Of a stretch of DNA of 64,000 nucleotides, positions 1 to 8,894 are shown one piece after another. The notes under the pieces are model-generated. The model was given only the letters and a program-made list of their open reading frames with translations, searched no databases and was not told the DNA's origin. A program made the position numbers and the translations under genes. Position 1 is the first letter of the stretch; each line of letters opens with the position of its first letter. This DNA is from CAWEQW01 sp963811365 (GTDB taxonomy: Bacteria > Actinomycetota > Actinomycetes > Propionibacteriales > Nocardioidaceae), in contig CAWEQW010000008.1 of NCBI GenBank assembly GCA_963811365.1, positions 620,001 to 684,000 on the forward strand, written 5' to 3'.

Positions 1-113
1 AGCAGCAGGCACACCCCCATCAGCGCGAAGTACCACCTCTTGCGACGACGCTGGCGCGCGTCGAGACCCGGGGCGGCCTGGGTGACCCGCGGCGGCTGCT
101 CACGACGACCCAT
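1..113 (-). CDS. DUF3099 family small membrane protein, partial
   Basis: Only the first 38 or so residues are in the window; the gene runs off the left edge. The start ATG lies at 113-111. The visible protein has an arginine-rich cytosolic head, then RRKRWYFALMGVCLLL, where a membrane helix begins. The basic stretch followed by Y-F-x-LMG-x-C-LLL is typical of DUF3099 proteins, short two-helix membrane proteins common in actinobacteria with no known function. The neighbour at 192 is divergent. The family call rests on a short motif only. Confidence 0.6.
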   Translation of the reverse strand, partial: MGRREQPPRVTQAAPGLDARQRRRKRWYFALMGVCLL

Positions 114-191
114 GCTTCGACGGTACGTCGCACTTCCCGAGGCGCCTGCCCCGGCCCTAGAGTCACCTGGACACACCACGACAGGGGGCCC

Positions 192-986
192 ATGAACGAC
201 GAGCGACCGCCTAGCCTGCTCGAGCACTTCACCCGCCAGTTCGCCGAGCAGGCGAGCCGCGGCGGCCACTGCGCCGGCCCGTTGGCGGAGGCCTCCTACG
301 CCGGGCAGCAGGTCCGCCGGCTTCAGCACGAGCTTGCTCACGTGCAGAGCCGAGCCGCGCACGCCGAGGAGCGCGCCCGCCGAGCCGAGCAGCGCGTGCA
401 GGACGCCCAGGCCGAGGTCAGCCACTGGAACGAGCTCGCGACCCGGGACTTCGTGGAGGAGGGCAACATCGACCTCTACTTCTGGGAGAACGACGTCCTC
501 CCCGGCGCCACCCGGCACCTCGCCGAGTACGAGGCGGCCTACCAGGTGTGTCGCGCCGGCGCCGGCGGGCACGAAAGGGGGGCGTGCAGGGCCGAGAGCG
601 CCATGGTGGCGCAGTGGCGGAGCATCGTCGCCGGGTACACCTCCGCGATCAAGGAGATGACGAAGCAGAAGCGGGCCATCCACCGCCGCTGGCAACGGGA
701 GGAGCGCGCCCAGGCCGCCGCGGAGAAGGTCCTCGCAGCGGCGCAGGAGAACGCTGCGCGGGCCGGTGCCGACAGCGATCAGCTCGCGCAGGAGGCCGCG
801 CAGCTGACCCGGGTGCTGCTCGCGGCGAGAGAGGCGCTCGCCCAGGCTCTCGCGGCACTGCGCAGGTGCCGCCAGGAGCATCCGGCCGACGACTGCGGCG
901 AGTACGGTGGTCCCGGCGTCCGGTTGTACGGGCGAGACAAGAAGAAGTGCGCCAGCTGGAAGGACGTGCTCGGCACGGCGGAGTAG
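192..986 (+). CDS. Coiled-coil protein of unknown function
   Basis: The protein has 264 residues and I recognise no family. Residues about 40-80 and 150-220 are heptad-like and rich in Ala, Glu, Gln and Arg, so they should form two long coiled coils. They are separated by a less charged region with a D-L-Y-F-W stretch near residue 95. Cysteines occur in the N-terminal, central and C-terminal parts. There is no signal peptide or membrane helix, so it is probably cytosolic. A GGGGG purine run sits just before the ATG as a ribosome binding site. It stands alone, divergent from the DUF3099 gene. Base usage matches its neighbours, which supports real coding. Confidence 0.6.
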   Translation: MNDERPPSLLEHFTRQFAEQASRGGHCAGPLAEASYAGQQVRRLQHELAHVQSRAAHAEERARRAEQRVQDAQAEVSHWNELATRDFVEEGNIDLYFWENDVLPGATRHLAEYEAAYQVCRAGAGGHERGACRAESAMVAQWRSIVAGYTSAIKEMTKQKRAIHRRWQREERAQAAAEKVLAAAQENAARAGADSDQLAQEAAQLTRVLLAAREALAQALAALRRCRQEHPADDCGEYGGPGVRLYGRDKKKCASWKDVLGTAE

Positions 987-1044
987 CCGTCCGTCGACGC
1001 TGGACTCCGCACGACGTTCGTGGCCGCGCGTTGCCGGGCGGTGG

Positions 1045-1707
1045 TCACTGGCGCGCCAGCGCGACGCGGATCCTCTCCTCCGGTGCGATGAAGTGGTCGG
1101 CGTGCTCGGCATCCTCGCCGAGGTCGATCTGCACCCAGCTCACCTGACCGGTGAACACGCTGGTCCCGGCCACGTAGTCGCTGCTGACCGGGGATGCCGC
1201 ATGGGGACGGTCGCCTCGACCCGTCCCTCGCCGACCTTGGTCCCGTCGAGGAAGAGCCCCGCGGTCCCGCCCTTGGCAAGGCCGCCCCCGTCGTAGCCGA
1301 GCTCCATGCGCACCTGGTGCGTCCCCGGCGGGATCTGCTCGGGCTTCGACGATGAGCCGCCGAAGCCCGAGCAGGTTGTAGCAGTAGCGCGCCTCCCGTC
1401 CTTCACGTGGAGGCTCCATCCGGCGAACGCGCCACCCTGGGCGATGATCACGCCCTCGACGCCGGCCGCGGGCACCTCGGTCTGAGCGGTCACGGCATGG
1501 GACTCCTCGCGCAGCACGTCCCAACCGGCATCGAGACGTCCCTCGTACCGGTCCTACCGCTCGGCGGGCACTGCGGGGCGTGGGTGGCACCGGGCGCGCG
1601 GGGAAGCTCGCGTCGGGATCCTTGGCGTCGAACGGCACAGCGCCGGAGCCGGGCCGGTCCACGATCGGCAGTGTCTGGCGCGCGGTCGTGCTGTCGGTCG
1701 TCATCAT
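1045..1707 (-). pseudogene. Arylsulfatase remnant with large internal deletions and frameshifts
   Basis: Three separate pieces of a type I arylsulfatase (normally about 750-780 residues) are recognisable in order on the minus strand. The N-terminus, from an ATG at 1704 or 1707, reads TLPIVDRPGSGAVPFDAKDP. Near 1540-1500 comes DRYEGRLDAGWDVLREE, which in the family belongs near residue 270. Directly after it the C-terminal domain starts with SHAVTA, then GVEGVIIAQGGAFAGWS, and ends with GQVSWVQIDLGEDAEHADH before the stop at 1045. The catalytic formylglycine region (CxPxR) is absent. At least two further frame changes occur, near 1390 and 1200. The gene cannot make an enzyme. The identification rests on motif order from memory of the family. 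Confidence 0.8.
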
Positions 1708-1885
1708 GCTGTCTCTTGTCGAGACCTCGGCTCCGGGGTCTGCCCGGTCAGCACCCGCCCGGTGAGCCTGGAGAGGCGCGGAGACGATGCGCAGCGCTTT
1801 GACGCGTCCGCCCCGGTGCAGCAGGCAGGCGGCCAACCGTCACCGGTTCGTCGGCGGGCGACGGCCAGGCGAGCGCTCCGGCCTC

Positions 1886-3220
1886 CTACGCCGACGTCGT
1901 GGGCTGGCCCGCGCCGAGCTGCTCGAGGGCCTCGGTGACCCCGGCGGCGAAGACGCCGACGTCCGAGACGATGTCCGGGTCGGCCGCGACGTCGAGGGTG
2001 AGCTGACCGGCGTACGACAGGGCGCCGACGCCGAGGGCGCAGTTGCCCTGAAGTGCGCTGAGCTGGAACAGCTCGCGCACCCGCGCGCCGGCGAACCGCA
2101 AGGGCACCGGGGGGCCGGGCATGTTGCTGAGCACCATGTTGACCAGCCGCTGGCGGCTCATGGCGTGGACTGTCCAGCGTTGCTGGATGCGCCCGTTCGG
2201 CTGCAGCGGGGGCCGATGTCGCTGCCTCGCGGTCCGCGTGGCGATGGTGTCCAGGCGGCTGACGGCATCAGGGTCGCTGACGGGTACGGCGAGGAGCCGG
2301 ACGCCGACGCGGTTGCCACCGGTCTCACCGGCGCGGCGGACCGACGCGGCGACCGAGACGTGCATGTCGCGCCCGGGCACGAGCTCGCCACGGCTCTCCA
2401 GCCACCGGTAGGCACCTCCTGAGACGGCCGCGAGCACCACGTCGTTGACCTTGCCACCGTGCGCGTGCGCCGCCGCCTTGGCCCGCGCCAGGTCCCCGCG
2501 CACGAGCAGCTGGACCCGCCGGGGACCGACCGGCCGGTTCCACGACAAGGCAGGCGCTCGTCCGAGTCGCACAAGTGCCCAGCCCTGAGCCGTGCCCGTG
2601 GCGGCTGCCTCGACGATGCGCCCGATGCCGAGGGGCCGGGACGGAGCATGCGCGTCACCACCGGCCGGTGACGGCTCACCGGGGAACGGCGGCGGCATGG
2701 CCGGCTCCGGATCGAACATGGCGGAGAAGAGGTCGAGGGCCGCGGTGCCGTCACCGACCACGTGATGCAGCCGCAGCAGGATCGCCACTCCATCCCCGGG
2801 GAGTCCGTCGAGCAGCCACAGCTCCCACAACGGGCGGCTGCGGTCCAGCGGTGCGGCGTTGAGGTCGCAGCACAGCCGCAGCAGCGCCTCCTCGTCACCG
2901 GGAGGCGGGACCTTGCGGGTCGCGACGTGGTCGGAGACGTCGAAGCCGGGAGCGGCCTGCCAGGAGGGTGGTCGGTGGCGTCCGTGGGACCAGACCAGCA
3001 CCTGGTGCAGCCGTTCGACGTCCCGGATGCGTCGCGCCACGTGACGGCGGATGCTCTCGGTGAGCAGCTCGCCGCCCGCGTCCAGCAGCGGCCGTCCGTC
3101 GAGCAGCGCGAGCACCGAGATGTGCATGGGGAGGCCGCGCTCCTCGACCCGCAGGTTGCTCATGTCCAGCGCGCTGACCCGCTGGACACCGTGACCCTGG
3201 GACGGAGGCGTTGTCTTCAT
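1886..3220 (-). CDS. WS/DGAT wax ester synthase / diacylglycerol O-acyltransferase
   Basis: This bifunctional acyltransferase would join acyl-CoA to a fatty alcohol or diacylglycerol and make wax ester or triacylglycerol storage lipid at the inner membrane face. It has 444 residues, normal for the family. The active-site motif HHVVGDG is at 152-158 (family HHxxxDG), preceded by PLWELWLLDGL at 130-140. Near the C-terminus, S-N-M-P-G-P matches the conserved family block. I chose the ATG at 3220 because GAGGATCACC precedes it. It is divergent from the secreted phosphoesterase, and the shared 209-bp gap must hold both promoters. No membrane helix is expected. Confidence 0.9.
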   Translation of the reverse strand: MKTTPPSQGHGVQRVSALDMSNLRVEERGLPMHISVLALLDGRPLLDAGGELLTESIRRHVARRIRDVERLHQVLVWSHGRHRPPSWQAAPGFDVSDHVATRKVPPPGDEEALLRLCCDLNAAPLDRSRPLWELWLLDGLPGDGVAILLRLHHVVGDGTAALDLFSAMFDPEPAMPPPFPGEPSPAGGDAHAPSRPLGIGRIVEAAATGTAQGWALVRLGRAPALSWNRPVGPRRVQLLVRGDLARAKAAAHAHGGKVNDVVLAAVSGGAYRWLESRGELVPGRDMHVSVAASVRRAGETGGNRVGVRLLAVPVSDPDAVSRLDTIATRTARQRHRPPLQPNGRIQQRWTVHAMSRQRLVNMVLSNMPGPPVPLRFAGARVRELFQLSALQGNCALGVGALSYAGQLTLDVAADPDIVSDVGVFAAGVTEALEQLGAGQPTTSA

Positions 3221-3429
3221 GGTGATCCTCGGCTCGCCGGCTCTCCACCGGCTCGCGTCGCGTGAGGCTCTCAGCGTTTCGCCTTCCCGCACCGGGGCGA
3301 CAGGGCCCAACGTCCTCTGCGTACCGCCGGCGTCACGGCTACCCGCGAGCGACTCGTCGAGTCAGCGTGCGATTCTGGAGTCACCGGCGAGACTCGAAGA
3401 GCAACGTCCCAGCGGAAGGAGCCCGCAGC

Positions 3430-4425
3430 GTGCCGCGCACCCGACCTGCCCCAGCCGCAGACGACGACGCCGACGGGTCCGGCGCAGCGAAGCGGGGACG
3501 AGCACGCTGGTGGACCGTCGCCTCACTGATCGGCGTGTTGGCCCTGGCGCTCGGGCTGACCCGTCCGGAGCTCGCGGACGCCGACGCCGGCTCGTTGCCG
3601 CTGGCCGCCCCTGCCTGCGCGGTGGGGACGACCGCGCAGCCACACTACGACCACGTCATCTGGATCTGGATGGAGAACCACTCCTACCAGCAGGTCGTGG
3701 GCTCGGGCAGGGCGCCGTTCGAGAACTCGCTGGCCCGCCACTGTGGCCTGGCGGCCGACTACCACGCCGTGCAGCATCCCTCGCTGCCCAACTACCTCGC
3801 CGCGACCGGCGGCTCCACGTTCGGCGTGACCCACGACGCCGCGCCGGGCCCCGCGCTGATCAGCGCCCCCTCCATCTTCAGCGAGGTGCAGCGGGCGGGC
3901 CTGCAGTGGCGTGTCTACGTCGAGTCGATGAAGGGCAACTGCCAGCCCGCCGGCCCGCACGGCTTCGCGCGGAACCCGGTCGCCTACTACGCCAGCTCCC
4001 GACGTACCTGCGCGAGGTGGGACGTGCCGTTGGGCACCCCCTCGGCCGGGCATCTGGCGACCGCCCTGCGGACCGGCCACCTGCCGGCCTTCAGCATGGT
4101 GATCCCGAACCGCTGCGACTCCACGCACAGCTGCCCGGTCGGCACCGGAGACGCATGGCTCTCGCGCTGGATCGACACCATCGTGCGCAGCCCCGCCTAT
4201 CGGCGCGGAGACACCGCGGTGTTCCTCACCTGGGACGAGGGGAAGCGTGACATCGGCCAGCATGTGCCCCTGATCGTGGTCTCACCCACCACCCGACCCG
4301 GCACGGTCAGCGCGCACCGGTTCGACCACCTGTCGCTGCTGCGCACCACCACTGACCTGCTGCACCTCGCCGCGCCGGGCAGCTCGGGAAGGGCCGCCTC
4401 GCTCGCGTCGACGTTCGGCCTCTGA
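3430..4425 (+). CDS. Secreted or membrane-anchored phosphoesterase family protein
   Basis: The protein has 331 residues and belongs to the alkaline-phosphatase-like phosphoesterase family (acid phosphatase / phospholipase C relatives). Residues about 27-45 form a hydrophobic segment after a basic stretch, an N-terminal anchor or signal. The core starts with HYDHVIWIWMENHSY, which contains the metal-binding Glu-Asn of this family. It continues with HPSLPNYLAATGG and, near the end, TWDEG and a conserved R-F-D-H. Six or more cysteines suggest disulfides outside the cell. The GTG at 3430 is chosen because GGAAGGAG lies 8 bases upstream. An in-frame ATG further upstream lacks a ribosome binding site. 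The substrate cannot be told from sequence. Confidence 0.8.
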   Translation: MPRTRPAPAADDDADGSGAAKRGRARWWTVASLIGVLALALGLTRPELADADAGSLPLAAPACAVGTTAQPHYDHVIWIWMENHSYQQVVGSGRAPFENSLARHCGLAADYHAVQHPSLPNYLAATGGSTFGVTHDAAPGPALISAPSIFSEVQRAGLQWRVYVESMKGNCQPAGPHGFARNPVAYYASSRRTCARWDVPLGTPSAGHLATALRTGHLPAFSMVIPNRCDSTHSCPVGTGDAWLSRWIDTIVRSPAYRRGDTAVFLTWDEGKRDIGQHVPLIVVSPTTRPGTVSAHRFDHLSLLRTTTDLLHLAAPGSSGRAASLASTFGL

Positions 4426-4603
4426 CCGGGCCGGTCCGGCGGCGCGTTGAAAGCGGTCGGCCGGGGTACCGGCTGCATGTCGTGGGAGACGGGCCGTATC
4501 CACGTCGCGAAGGTCCGTGAACCGCGACGTCGCCAGTGCTTTGCGAAGGAGGTTGCGTGCAGACTTCACGCCCGGACACCCCGACCGCGGTCAGCGAGCC
4601 GTC

Positions 4604-4861
4604 ATGCTGACGTGCCGGGTCATGGGCCACCGGCCGGCGTTCCGCGCCTATGGAACCACCATGGTGTGGGAGTGCGAACGCGGCTGTGGTGAAGGCGGCT
4701 CGAAGACGTACGCCACCGAGGAGCAGGCCGCGCGCTACGCGGCGGCCTTCGACAAGCGCGACTCCGACGACCTGGGCCGCCGTGCGCCGCTCATCGGGCT
4801 GTTCCCGTTGCGCATCTGGCGACACATCCGCAAGGGCCGGTCACCGCGGGAGCAGCGATGA
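4604..4861 (+). CDS. Small Cys/His protein of unknown function
   Basis: The protein has 85 residues. It begins MLTCRVMGHRP and continues with WECERGCG, so Cys4, His9, Cys24 and Cys28 are placed to bind a metal in a zinc-ribbon or treble-clef-like fold. The rest is rich in charged residues and ends in a very basic tail. I recall similar short proteins with a YATxxxAxRYAxAFDxRD block across actinobacteria, without a function. A longer reading from 4517 exists, but its extra residues look non-coding. There is no strong ribosome binding site. It sits alone between the phosphoesterase and the MFS transporter. Confidence 0.6.
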   Translation: MLTCRVMGHRPAFRAYGTTMVWECERGCGEGGSKTYATEEQAARYAAAFDKRDSDDLGRRAPLIGLFPLRIWRHIRKGRSPREQR

Positions 4862-5019
4862 CGGCAGGGCAGTGCTCACGCACGACAGCAAGCGGCTCGT
4901 CTGGTCGCCTCACCCGGCGCGGAGCGCTTCATCTCGGGAGAATGTGAGGAACGCATGATCGGCACGACAGCAACGACGAAGGCATCGGGAGCTTCGGACC
5001 GCCGACGTGGAGCGGTGTC

Positions 5020-6951
5020 ATGAGCTCGGACGTCGAGACCGGTGAGATCACCACCAAGGTCCCCGCACGCTTGGACCGGTTGCCCTGGTCGAAGTTCCAC
5101 TGGCGGATCGTCATAGGTCTGGGCAGCGTCTGGATCCTCGACGGGCTCGAGGTCACCATGGTCGGCAGCGTGGCCTCGCGGCTGACCGAGAAGAACTCCG
5201 GCATCGACATCAGCGTCGCGCAGATCGGCACTGCAGCCTCCATCTACATCGTCGGTGCATGCCTCGGCGCGTTGTTCTTCGGTCAGCTGACCGACCGGTT
5301 CGGGCGCAAGAAGCTGTTCATGCTCACCCTCGGCGTCTACATCGCCGCGACGGTGGCGACCGCGTTCTCCTTCGCCCCCTGGTACCTCTTCGCGGCCCGG
5401 TTCCTGACCGGCGCCGGGATCGGCGGCGAGTACGCCGCGATCAACTCGGCCATCGACGAGCTCATACCCGCCCGTGCCCGTGGGCGGGTGGACCTGTCGA
5501 TCAACGGGTCCTACTGGGTCGGCTCCGCCGCGGGTTCCGCCGCGGCCCTGTTCTTGCTCAACGAGGCGATCTTCCCCGCGAACATCGGGTGGCGACTCGC
5601 CTTCGCGGTGGGTGCGGCACTCGGCCTGCTGATCCTGGTGGTGCGCCGAAACGTGCCGGAGAGCCCACGGTGGCTGTTCATCCACGGGCGAGAGGACGAG
5701 GCGGAGCGCATCGTCGGGGACATCGAGAGCGACGTCGCCGACACCACCGGCCAGGACCTCTCGGAGCCCGAGGGTGAGCTGACCGTCCGCCAGCGCAAGA
5801 ACATCCCGTTCCGCGAGATCGCCAAGGTTGCCTTCAAGGCGTACCCGAAGCGGGCGTTCCTCGGGCTGGCCCTGTTCGTCGGCCAGGCGTTCATCTACAA
5901 CGGGGTCACCTTCAACCTGGGCACCCTGTACAGCACGTTCTTCGACGTCAGCTCGGGATTCGTCCCGGTCATGATCATCATCTGGGCGCTGGGGAACTTC
6001 GCCGGACCAGTGACGCTCGGCAGGATGTTCGACTCTGTCGGCCGCAAGCCGATGATCACGGGGACGTACCTGTCCTCGGCGGTCGTCGCCGTGGGTCTGG
6101 CCTGGTACCTGGTCAGCGGCGGTGAGAACAAGTGGGTCTTCGAGGCGATCCTGGTGGTCTGCTTCTTCCTGGCATCCGCCGGGGCCAGCGCCGCCTACCT
6201 CACCGTCAGCGAGATCTTCCCGATGGAGACCCGGGCGTTGGCGATAGCGTTCTTCTACGCCATCGGTACAGCGGTCGGGGGTGTCAGCGGCCCGCTCATC
6301 TTCTCCCGGCTGATCTCCTCCCAGAACCGCAGCGAGGTCGCGATCGCCTTCCTGATCGGCGCCGGCGTGATGGCCATCGGTGGGTTCGCCGAGCTGTTCC
6401 TGGGGGTCGCAGCCGAGAACCAGCAGCTCGAGGACATCGCACAGCCGCTCACCAGCTCCGACGTCGACGACGACGACGAGGGTGACGGTGACGGCGGCGA
6501 CGGCGGTGACGCGGGGGGGTCCCGCGACGACAGCTCCGGTGGGTCCTCCCAGGAGAGGCCGGGCGCAACGCGGCAGAAGGAGCGTGAGCGGACGCGGGCC
6601 GACGAGCAGCGCAGCCGTGACGAGCGCATCCACGCGCGCGCGCAGCGGCGGCAGCAAGGCGGCCGGTACCGCCCCGGACCTGGTCGTGGCGGTCCGAGCT
6701 CGCTATGGCTGTCCCCACCGCCCCCGGACGCCGACGAGCTGGCGCTCGACCGGGAGATCGAGACCATCGGCAAGGCGGTCGACGAACAGGGCGAGCTGAG
6801 CGTCAGCGAGCTGGCCCAGCGGGTCGGCGGGCGCTACTGGGGTCCCGGCAGGTTCCACCGCGCCCTGCGGGAGGCGATGGTCGAGGGCCGTGTCCAGCGG
6901 GTCGGCCGCGACCGCGTGCGGTCCGTCGATGATCGGCACGACGCGTCCTGA
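5020..6951 (+). CDS. MFS transporter with long cytosolic C-terminal extension
   Basis: The protein has 643 residues; MFS carriers usually have 400-480. Residues 1-470 form the twelve-helix carrier, with the loop signature DRFGRKK after helix 2, the GIGGEYAAINSAIDELIP block and PESPRWL after helix 6. These are typical of sugar porters and related metabolite:proton symporters. The tail from about 485 has an acidic DVDDDDEGDGDGG run, then a basic, Arg/Gln-rich low-complexity stretch. A folded module of about 75 residues ends the protein (L-x-R-E-I-E...SVSELAQRVGGRYWGPGRFH) and resembles a winged helix. GGAG precedes the ATG. The gene stands alone and a hairpin follows it. The substrate is unknown. 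Confidence 0.85.
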   Translation: MSSDVETGEITTKVPARLDRLPWSKFHWRIVIGLGSVWILDGLEVTMVGSVASRLTEKNSGIDISVAQIGTAASIYIVGACLGALFFGQLTDRFGRKKLFMLTLGVYIAATVATAFSFAPWYLFAARFLTGAGIGGEYAAINSAIDELIPARARGRVDLSINGSYWVGSAAGSAAALFLLNEAIFPANIGWRLAFAVGAALGLLILVVRRNVPESPRWLFIHGREDEAERIVGDIESDVADTTGQDLSEPEGELTVRQRKNIPFREIAKVAFKAYPKRAFLGLALFVGQAFIYNGVTFNLGTLYSTFFDVSSGFVPVMIIIWALGNFAGPVTLGRMFDSVGRKPMITGTYLSSAVVAVGLAWYLVSGGENKWVFEAILVVCFFLASAGASAAYLTVSEIFPMETRALAIAFFYAIGTAVGGVSGPLIFSRLISSQNRSEVAIAFLIGAGVMAIGGFAELFLGVAAENQQLEDIAQPLTSSDVDDDDEGDGDGGDGGDAGGSRDDSSGGSSQERPGATRQKERERTRADEQRSRDERIHARAQRRQQGGRYRPGPGRGGPSSLWLSPPPPDADELALDREIETIGKAVDEQGELSVSELAQRVGGRYWGPGRFHRALREAMVEGRVQRVGRDRVRSVDDRHDAS

Positions 6952-6971
6952 CGTGGAGGGGTCGGACGCCG

Positions 6972-7001
6972 GAGCTCCCGATGAGGGTTGCGCGGGAGCT
7001 C
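6972..7001 (+). terminator. Hairpin after the MFS gene
   Basis: GAGCTCCCG (6972-6980) pairs with CGGGAGCTC (6993-7001) around a 12-base loop, 20 bases after the MFS stop. No T-run follows, as is usual for actinobacterial terminators. Confidence 0.5.
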
Positions 7002-7227
7002 GTCCGCCCGGGCCGTCGCGTGCGGGCGCAGCTCCCGTCCTCGCCTCGGTTGCGGTCAAGGTCACCGGGGTGCGCGGCAGCCGCAGGCACCTCCTGGCGC
7101 GCACCACCGGCGCCGCGCGCCGCTGAGCAGGTGTCAACACCGGTTTGCGAGATCGGGCGGCCGGGCGACGGTACTCTTCCGGCGGGGTACCTGTGCCAAA
7201 CGAGCCGCTTGCCCCGCCGGGGGCACC

Positions 7228-7938
7228 ATGATCGCGAAGACGGCATGCGTCGTACCTGCCCCGCGGCACACCGTGCGCCACCTCGCGCGGTGGGCCGCGG
7301 AGGACTGCACCCGCGGCGCGGCGGTGCTGAACATCGGTGCCGGCGCCGACCAGTGCGGCGTCCTCGATCCCCTGCTGGTGTGCTCGCCGCACCTGGTCGG
7401 TGTGGATCCTGACGAGGCGGTCCTCCGCAACCTCTCACTGGACGAGCGTCACCAGATGCCGCTGGAGGAGTTCGCCACCACCGCCGTCGAGCGCTTCGAC
7501 CTCGCCCTGGCGGTGTACGTGCTCGAGCACGTCGAGGATCCTGCCGGCTTCGTCGCAGCGGTGGGCACGGTCCTCAAGCCGACCGGGACGTTCCTCGGCC
7601 TGACGCCGAACCTCACCCACTACTTCGGAGCGTCCACGTGGGCCCTGGCACGGCTCAGGTGCTCCGACCGGGTCCTCGTACGACTCAAGCCCGGCGTCGA
7701 CGTGCTCGAGCACCACTTCCCTCCGCAGTACCGGCTCAACACCATCGACACGATCACGCGTCATCTCCAGGGAGCCGGCTTCCGGTCGGTGCAGTTCCGC
7801 TGCTACGACGCCACCAACCGCTACCGGTGGTACCTGCCCGGTGGGCTCAAATGGTTCTCCCCTGCGTACACGCGCCTGGCCTACACGGTCGGGGACCCAC
7901 GCTGGATGGGCCATCTGGCGTTCCGCGCCAGCCGTTGA
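7228..7938 (+). CDS. Class I SAM-dependent methyltransferase
   Basis: The protein has 236 residues with a Rossmann-type methyltransferase core. Motif I is VLNIGAGADQCG, followed by an acidic VGVDPDE strand end that would hold the SAM ribose. Next comes LALAVYVLEHVEDP, the LEHV motif common in UbiE/COQ5-like and sugar or polyketide methyltransferases. Near the C-terminus, R-Y-R-W-Y-L-P-G is close to methyltransferases of cell-surface glycan clusters, but the acceptor cannot be named. The ATG at 7228 has a GGGGGC run upstream, and 80 in-frame residues before it look non-coding. The next thing downstream is the hsdM remnant. Confidence 0.8.
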   Translation: MIAKTACVVPAPRHTVRHLARWAAEDCTRGAAVLNIGAGADQCGVLDPLLVCSPHLVGVDPDEAVLRNLSLDERHQMPLEEFATTAVERFDLALAVYVLEHVEDPAGFVAAVGTVLKPTGTFLGLTPNLTHYFGASTWALARLRCSDRVLVRLKPGVDVLEHHFPPQYRLNTIDTITRHLQGAGFRSVQFRCYDATNRYRWYLPGGLKWFSPAYTRLAYTVGDPRWMGHLAFRASR

Positions 7939-8037
7939 CGCCGCCGGCCCGCAGAGACGCGAGAGCCGGCGCCGTTCACCGCTGCGCCGACCTCGGCCAA
8001 CCGGGCAGCACCCGGAATCGCTTCCACTCCCACCCAC

Positions 8038-8520
8038 CTATGATGCGGGTGGGTCCGCCAGCGTCTTGACGACACCGGGCCTGGTGAGCAGGTCGTCGTC
8101 CTCGACGAACAACAGGTCGGCCATCAGCCGGATCACCTCCCGGGGCGTGAAGTGCTCTCCGGCGGTCTCGTTGGACAGCTCGCAGAACCGGCGGACCAGC
8201 TCTTGGTGGAGGTGGCCCATCCGGTCCACCTGAGTGGGCAGGTCGAACTTCTCCAGCACGTCGGCCCCGCCATGGTCAACGGAGAGATGTCGTAGAGCTG
8301 CTCGCCACCCGCAGCCCACCGCAGCAGCGGGTCGAGGTTCTCCACCTTGCCGGCCAGCCTGGTGGCGGTCTCAAGCTGTCCTTCGTGGGGTCGAGCACAC
8401 AGTCAAGACGGCGCAGCACGACCAGCGACAGGATCACCCGGCCGTACTCCGACTGCTTGTAGTCCCCGCGAAAAGCAGGTCCGCGACCGACCAGATGAAC
8501 GCCGTCAGAACGCCGAATTG
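8038..8520 (-). pseudogene. hsdM: Type I restriction methylase subunit (HsdM) remnant
   Basis: Four fragments of HsdM appear in family order but in changing frames. They are FIWSVADLL near 8490, then GDYKQSEYGRVIL and RRLDCVLDPTKD near 8460-8380, then LLRWAAGGEQLYDISPLTM near 8330-8270, and last EKFDLPTQVDRMG with NETAGEHFTPREVIRLMADL at 8260-8110. It stops exactly at the start of the SAM-binding motif: the expected DPACGTGG is replaced by DPPAS and a stop. The catalytic domain is gone, as are about 100 residues in the middle, and no HsdS or HsdR is present. This is a dead leftover, probably of a horizontally acquired restriction locus inserted next to tRNA-Arg. Confidence 0.8.
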
Positions 8521-8702
8521 CCGCACGCGGTGACGACACTTCCGTGGAACCGTCACCCCGACGCAGACAGGAGCACAAGCGGTGGCCAGCGGTACCGGGA
8601 GCACCAGAGTGTCTCCACTAGGCTGTGACGCGGACGGGAGATTCGCGTCGAACTGCAACGGAGTTGTCCCGAGGGTTCTCCGGATGTGAATACCCGTCCC
8701 CC

Positions 8703-8776
8703 GCCCTCGTAGCTCAGCTGGATAGAGCACCGGACTTCTAATCCGATGGCCGCAGGTTCGAGTCCTGCCGGGGGCG
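8703..8776 (+). tRNA. tRNA-Arg (anticodon TCT)
   Basis: The acceptor arms GCCCTCG and CGGGGGC pair over 7 bases, with a G discriminator. The D-arm has AGCTCAGCTGGATAGAGC, the anticodon loop is CTTCTAA (TCT), and the T-arm is GCAGG-TTCGAGT-CCTGC. CCA is not encoded. The hsdM remnant ends about 180 bases before it. Confidence 0.93.
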
Positions 8777-8894
8777 CAGAGGCCCGATCCGGGCGTCCTG
8801 ATACGTCTGTTGTCGCACAAGCCCGGACGGCAACCCCGATGACATCCGACGCCCGGCCGCGCACCCTGGGAACGTCCGACTTCCAGGGGGAGAC

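Noticed and set aside
20..232. 70-residue minus-strand frame at the left edge
   Set aside because: It overlaps the DUF3099 start in another frame and has no features.
4876..6657. 593-residue minus-strand open frame
   Set aside because: It is antisense to the MFS transporter and shows no recognisable domain.
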